64,000 bases of DNA from Pomphorhynchus laevis (lineage: Eukaryota > Acanthocephala > Palaeacanthocephala > Echinorhynchida > Pomphorhynchidae). Position numbers and translations under genes: made by a program. The notes below the pieces were generated by a model that had not been told where the DNA came from, searched no databases, and saw only the letters and a list, made by a program, of their open reading frames with translations. The DNA lies in contig WNNJ02003694.1 in NCBI GenBank assembly GCA_012934845.2, positions 62,001 through 126,000 on the forward strand, written 5' to 3'. This document shows, in pieces, positions 59,757-64,000 of the stretch. The stretch's first letter is position 1; the number at the start of each line of letters is the position of its first letter.

Positions 59757-62720
59757 TTAGTTTTTAAAATAAGGAAATGCAACACGAAACATTGCTTGAT
59801 CCATTCGTAGTCTTCTTTTAAAAGCACTAAGTGAACTGCATCCAACGGTGTCTGCATCAAGGTTGTTCCACAGCTCAACAATTCTTCTATCAAATTGCAT
59901 CGCGCCCAATTTCTGTACTCTGTTTCTTCGAATAGTTAAAGAATGACCGCGAAGAACATTTGAACAACGTAGTTGAACCCTACTCCGAAGAGGGTGATGA
60001 GGACGTTGGAATAAATGCCAAACAAGGCACATATCCATGTACCGACGGGTCCATGTGACGGTCTCAAGTCCTAATGATCTCAGTCTGTCTTCATAAGGCA
60101 GCGACGCCAACGTTGGTGCTAGCTTTGTTGCCCTGCGAAGTACCCTCTCTGATTTCTTATGTTCATGCACAGTACGTGGGTATACAACCGGAGCTGCATA
60201 TAAAAGTCTACTCAATACATGTGCTAAAATCAGAGGCCGAAGAGCAGTCGGATTAACGCGAACAAACGCGCGTCGAATCATACCTATCATTTTATTGGAG
60301 TTGGCACAAGCTTGATCAGTGTGCTTTTTGGTTGATAAATTAGAGGTAACCCATACTCCTAAATCTTTGTAACTATCGACACTTTCCACAATACAGTCCT
60401 TATATGTGTAACAAGCTGATGTTAGTTGCTTGCGAGCATTACCAATAATACGCATGTGTTTGCATTTCGAAACATTTATCACAAGCTTGTTTAACGCCGC
60501 CCACAACTCCAAATTATCTATGTCAGTTTGCAAATTATCAACATCCTCACATGAATGAATGGGCCGCCATATTTTTAAGTCATCTGCATACAAACATGAT
60601 CGAGAGCGAATGCACCCAGGCAAATCGTTAACATAAATGCTGAATAAAAGCGGACCCAAAACTGAACCTTGAGGTACTCCAATATGACATTCTCTAGACA
60701 CAGACAATGACCAATCGACAAGTACTCGAAAGCAACGATCACGAAGAAATTCTCTAATCCAATCAACTATTATGTTTGGGAGTCCAGTATTGACAAGTTT
60801 CTGAAGAAGTAGACCATGATCTACTCTATCAAAAGCTTTAGAAAAGTCGAAGAATATAATGTCTGTATCGATATAATGTGTCTTATTCGCTGTCCAATCA
60901 AGATGAGCATCAAGCAAATTTGAAACAGTTGAATAACCCTCCCGAAATCCGTGCTGATTAGGGACTAAAATTTTTCCTACACGAAAAAACTCAACCATGT
61001 AGCGATGCACAAACCTCTCCAACACTCTACAGCAAATGCAGGTAATGCTCACCGGCCTATAATTCTCGACGGAAGAGCGATCTCCCTTCTTGAAGTAGGG
61101 AAGAACAATTGACTGCTTCCACACATTAGGAAGAGATCTTTCCAAGATTGACTGGCGAAAAATTGCACAGAGAGGAACGCAAATTGAGCCTGCTAATCTG
61201 CGCAGATAAACAGAAGGTAGTAAGTCACAACCTCTTGAATTATTTGCTTTTAGACGGCGTAATTCGGAATAGACTTTAGCTGGCGTTATCAAATTGTCAA
61301 GGTCCAACTCAAGACACGTGTCAGAGTAAGTGTTCAGCACACTAGATTCCATACAAAAAGTTTGATGTTCATTTGCGGGCTCTACTGAAGTGCAATAGTG
61401 TGCCGCAAACTCTTCAGCTAGGTCATTCGCAGAAATGTCATAGAAGTAGTGACAAATCGAAGAATCAACAGCTCCCCTGCTTGATAGGTACTGAAAAAGG
61501 ACCTTTAAATCGTATTTACACTTGTTAGCTAATGCATTCTCAAATGCACACCGCTTCTTTCTCTTCAATGAATTGAATAAATTTCTTGCCTGTTTAAAAA
61601 CATCATAACTACACTCCCCAACTTTGTAGCGATTGAAGATCAAATTACGAGTCCTCAATGCTGAACGTAACTCAGAATCGAACCAGGGAGAATCTTTTCG
61701 ACGTGTCCTGCTTCTAAGTGGAGAGAATAAAATAAGCAGCGACTCTAAGGTTCTCTGAAAGTAATTCCACGCGCCGTGTACTCCAACAACAGCGGGATCT
61801 GGCCAGGTAGCTGTTGAAAGTATTGACTTAATTGCACCTGTGTTGGTTTTGAAAGCATTAACCACTTGATTTTCACGCGGACCTCGAGTATCTTCTTGAA
61901 ACCTTAACCTAATGATCAATACGCAATGATCAGACATACCGATCGGGGCATCATAACGGATAGCGTTAATAATCTCACTGTTCGAAGATAAACATACATC
62001 TAATAGAGATCTACTGTCACTAGCAAAACGAGTGTAATTTTGAACATGCTGAGTTAAACCACAATAGATGATACACTCCAGAAGGTCATAGGAAGCATGG
62101 TCACAAGTAGGAAAAGCCGTATACGAATTCCAATCAACCGAAGGCATATTCAAGTCACCAAGTATTAAAACATTGGAGGTACCTTTAGAATAAAGTTCTA
62201 CTTCCCCAATCAGTTTATCTGTGGCGGCCAAGGGTGAACGATATACTACCCCCAGAACAAGCGGAGCGGTATGCATGAATTTTACCCGACACCACAAACT
62301 TTCGACTTTATTAGAAGAAGTGCTAAGAATAGTTACTTTCACATCGTTGCTCACATAAAGAATAACACCTCCACCTCTTCCACTTTTACGATCACTGCGG
62401 AAAACCAGATAACCAGGGATGGAGACTTCATTATCAATAATATCACTATATAGCCATGATTCTGTGATAGCGAGTAATTTAGGACGAATTAACTGAACTC
62501 TATATCTCAGTTCATCTATCTTCGATATAAGACTGCGAACATTACCATGGAGTATTTCACAATGCCCCAACATACCTCTGGGAGTATTCCTATCACCCCT
62601 TACACATCCAAATAACCCGGACGCTAAACCATTTAGACTCTGATAGGCAGAGTAGACGAGCCCGTTTCGATTACAGAATGCACGCGAGGCGACATGACTA
62701 GTGGGCTCCAACTCAGCCAA
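59757..62720 (-). CDS. CR1-like LINE ORF2: APE endonuclease and reverse transcriptase
   Basis: 987 residues, no interruption. Endonuclease motifs: 'LHGNVRSLISKIDEL', 'LLAITESWLYSDII' (residue about 84), 'VYRSPL', 'ILGDLNMPSVDWNSY' (about 186), 'IGMSDHCVLII' (about 261). RT motifs: 'NYRPVSITCICCRVLERF', 'HGFREGYSTVSNLL', 'DIIFFDFSKAFDRVDHG' (motif A), 'GVPQGSVLGPLLFSIYVNDLP' (about 677), 'CLYADDLKIWRPI' (about 708), 'SKCKHMRI', 'YKDLGVWVTSNLS'. The C-terminal block is 'DMCLVWHLFQRPHHPLRSRVQLR..RGHSLTIRRNRVQKLGAMQFDRRIVELWNNL' (in parts). Length is normal for CR1-type ORF2. The ATG at 62720 lies within the end of ORF1; a start further in ('MLGHCEILHGN') is possible. Confidence 0.92.
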   Translation of the reverse strand: MAELEPTSHVASRAFCNRNGLVYSAYQSLNGLASGLFGCVRGDRNTPRGMLGHCEILHGNVRSLISKIDELRYRVQLIRPKLLAITESWLYSDIIDNEVSIPGYLVFRSDRKSGRGGGVILYVSNDVKVTILSTSSNKVESLWCRVKFMHTAPLVLGVVYRSPLAATDKLIGEVELYSKGTSNVLILGDLNMPSVDWNSYTAFPTCDHASYDLLECIIYCGLTQHVQNYTRFASDSRSLLDVCLSSNSEIINAIRYDAPIGMSDHCVLIIRLRFQEDTRGPRENQVVNAFKTNTGAIKSILSTATWPDPAVVGVHGAWNYFQRTLESLLILFSPLRSRTRRKDSPWFDSELRSALRTRNLIFNRYKVGECSYDVFKQARNLFNSLKRKKRCAFENALANKCKYDLKVLFQYLSSRGAVDSSICHYFYDISANDLAEEFAAHYCTSVEPANEHQTFCMESSVLNTYSDTCLELDLDNLITPAKVYSELRRLKANNSRGCDLLPSVYLRRLAGSICVPLCAIFRQSILERSLPNVWKQSIVLPYFKKGDRSSVENYRPVSITCICCRVLERFVHRYMVEFFRVGKILVPNQHGFREGYSTVSNLLDAHLDWTANKTHYIDTDIIFFDFSKAFDRVDHGLLLQKLVNTGLPNIIVDWIREFLRDRCFRVLVDWSLSVSRECHIGVPQGSVLGPLLFSIYVNDLPGCIRSRSCLYADDLKIWRPIHSCEDVDNLQTDIDNLELWAALNKLVINVSKCKHMRIIGNARKQLTSACYTYKDCIVESVDSYKDLGVWVTSNLSTKKHTDQACANSNKMIGMIRRAFVRVNPTALRPLILAHVLSRLLYAAPVVYPRTVHEHKKSERVLRRATKLAPTLASLPYEDRLRSLGLETVTWTRRYMDMCLVWHLFQRPHHPLRSRVQLRCSNVLRGHSLTIRRNRVQKLGAMQFDRRIVELWNNLDADTVGCSSLSAFKRRLRMDQAMFRVAFPYFKN

Positions 62721-64000
62721 GTGCGTCGCTTCACAATCTGAAAATTTTTCACATAGAGATTTGTTTCTCCTTTAGCAACACGAGATGATAGTTCTTTTTT
62801 AACCTTCGATAATTTTTTTCGTTCTGATACATCAAGATCTTTCAGCAGTCGAATATTAGACCCTTTGAGACGGAACGAGTTTCTCAACATTAAGGTAGCA
62901 TGAAGTTGGTTATGGAAGACAGCTTTGAGTAGTCGGGGTTTATTATTTAAAGCATTACGCTTACCTAGACGGAAAAGAGCGATAAGTTTAACTTTTTGGA
63001 CTGTCTCAATGTCACAGGAGCCAAGTACATGTGCCAGAATAGACCTCAAACTCTGAATGTCGTCATTCAGTCGTGCTTGCGCATTCTCGAAGATAGACTC
63101 GGGCACATTAGCTAGAATAACTGAGCAACCTCTATTATATATCCGCTTATTTGAGATCACCCTATCGAGACCATCACAGGACACAGCAGATTGTGTATCT
63201 GTACATGCACGTAAGCTGGGTATTTGAGTATCCGTTTTAACAATATTCCGCAAGCTAGATAAGTCTGTCTGGGTATGTGAATCATGAGACTCTAAAGAAC
63301 TTGATGGTGACATCAAGGTGACGTGTGCGTTGCCCGAGGAAACGCACTGACCATCTTTGTTTGAGATATTACGAAATGTCGCATTGTGAGCATTCGGCAT
63401 CTTCGGTGTATCACTTTGTGAAATCGCTTCATCAGACAGAATATATTTCGAGACTTCGTCATACGGTCTTGACACTGAATTTGGAGTTGAATAGGAAGAA
63501 CGCAAATATCCCCGCTTCCAAATACGGGATGCTACAGGTCCATTGCTGCCTACATAAGCTCCAGTTGTCCGAGTTCGGTTGTCAATATGTAAAGAAAGAT
63601 CGGCAGAAGGACGATCAACGACAACGCATGTAGTCATGTCGTTCGTAGTCTGTGATACTTTAGGGACTGTATTATCAGCAATTTGTTGCAATTTGCGATC
63701 GCTTGTATTCTCATCAAGGGGAATAACGCAGGCAGTCGTATCATCACCAACCCGCGCATCCACAGGAACTACATTTTTAAAAGGATGTTGAGCTTTGGAA
63801 GAGGATATTTTATCGTCCATGAGAACGGTTCGACTTAGAGATTGTTTATGTGCTTCTTCAAATTCGACCAAACGTCTTCTCAAAATATTAAGCTCCTTCA
63901 CAGCACAAAAGCCACATAAATAAGCATCATCGGAATTCTTTTTTAACTTGCTCATACAAATAGTGGTCCAGGTGTCACACAAATCGTTCGAACACTGGAC
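62633..64000 (-). CDS. CR1-like LINE ORF1 with PHD-like zinc finger (partial at window edge)
   Basis: The frame is open from the window edge. The first codons read VQCSNDLCDTWTTICMSK followed by 'DDAYLCGFC', giving a C-x4-C-x6-C..C-x2-C arrangement like a PHD finger, as known in CR1 ORF1 proteins. A coiled-coil-like 'LNILRRRLVEFEEAHKQ' and a long Ser/Thr-rich linker follow. Then comes the RRM-like block 'CSVILANVPESIFENAQARLNDDIQSLRSIL', 'KLIALFRLGKRN', 'RPRLLKAVF'-like text and 'LKDLDVSERKKLSKVKKELSSRV'. The same layout is in the broken copy at 40732-41961. It probably coats the element RNA and chaperones it. Confidence 0.8.
   Translation of the reverse strand, partial: VQCSNDLCDTWTTICMSKLKKNSDDAYLCGFCAVKELNILRRRLVEFEEAHKQSLSRTVLMDDKISSSKAQHPFKNVVPVDARVGDDTTACVIPLDENTSDRKLQQIADNTVPKVSQTTNDMTTCVVVDRPSADLSLHIDNRTRTTGAYVGSNGPVASRIWKRGYLRSSYSTPNSVSRPYDEVSKYILSDEAISQSDTPKMPNAHNATFRNISNKDGQCVSSGNAHVTLMSPSSSLESHDSHTQTDLSSLRNIVKTDTQIPSLRACTDTQSAVSCDGLDRVISNKRIYNRGCSVILANVPESIFENAQARLNDDIQSLRSILAHVLGSCDIETVQKVKLIALFRLGKRNALNNKPRLLKAVFHNQLHATLMLRNSFRLKGSNIRLLKDLDVSERKKLSKVKKELSSRVAKGETNLYVKNFQIVKRRTWLSWSPLVMSPRVHSVIETGSSTLPIRV

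Larger units (their letters stand above)
59678..64000 (-). mobile_element. CR1-like LINE, two ORFs, nearly intact, 5' end outside the window
   Basis: ORF1 (62633 to the window edge) and ORF2 (59757-62720) are both open and overlap by 88 bases in different frames. The 3' UTR is short, with a GAGC-TAAT-GCTC hairpin (near 59716-59705) and ATAATAATAATA as the terminus (about 59694-59679). Everything visible of the element is undamaged, so it may be the youngest autonomous element here. The 5' part lies beyond 64000. Confidence 0.85.

Overview
The window looks like nuclear DNA of an invertebrate animal. It is AT-rich, most of it is retroelement debris, and only two genes look like host genes: an ABC multidrug transporter (25009-29025, +) and the mitochondrial ATP synthase peripheral-stalk subunit b (47050-47898, -). 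Both read as single uninterrupted frames, which suggests an intron-poor lineage or retrocopies. I cannot place the phylum from this window. There are no rRNA or tRNA genes, CRISPR arrays or prokaryotic features.

Layout. 1-6200: pieces of a LINE family with an N-terminal cysteine cluster and a C-terminal restriction-like endonuclease, called REL-LINE here (two long minus-strand ORFs and two short 3' pieces). 6200-7300: Penelope-like fragments. 7330-15370: a tangle of L2/CR1-like LINE copies (called L2-like), several inverted or nested. 15830-17940: a decayed CR1-like LINE holding a 73-bp 'tail-only' insertion. 18060-21640: a third REL-LINE with a catalytic-residue loss that was later duplicated. 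21800-23240: a Naiad-like Penelope fragment. 23240-25000: unexplained ORFs and the flank of the transporter gene. 29026-31000: AT-rich spacer with a MITE and hairpins. 31000-35400: a head-to-head pair of Naiad-like Penelope elements whose GIY-YIG domain precedes the RT. 35400-40700: small fragments, a Ty3-type fossil and a locally repeated sequence. 40732-44990: a broken CR1-like LINE with two ORF regions. 45000-46700: Naiad tails and a MITE relative. 46980-47900: the ATP synthase gene. 48780-52060: REL-type LINE pieces. 52080-57250: a CR1-like copy with two nested L2-like insertions. 57480-59645: another Penelope-like element with hammerhead-like motifs. 59678-64000: a nearly intact two-ORF CR1-like LINE on the minus strand, running off the window.

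How they relate: each retroelement family carries its own 3'-end signature. L2-like copies end in a GCGTGC/GCACGC hairpin. CR1-like copies end in a GAGC/GCTC hairpin plus TAA repeats. REL-LINEs have a CCC/GGG hairpin after the stop. Naiad-like copies have a tail of about 105 nt that can fold into a nested pseudoknot with the strand order of HDV-type ribozymes. The last is the most novel signal I found: it recurs at about eight places and some base changes keep the pairing. Insertions with visible target-site duplications (16215-16305, 37724-38251, 49642-49988, 53447-55140) allow part of the insertion order to be read.
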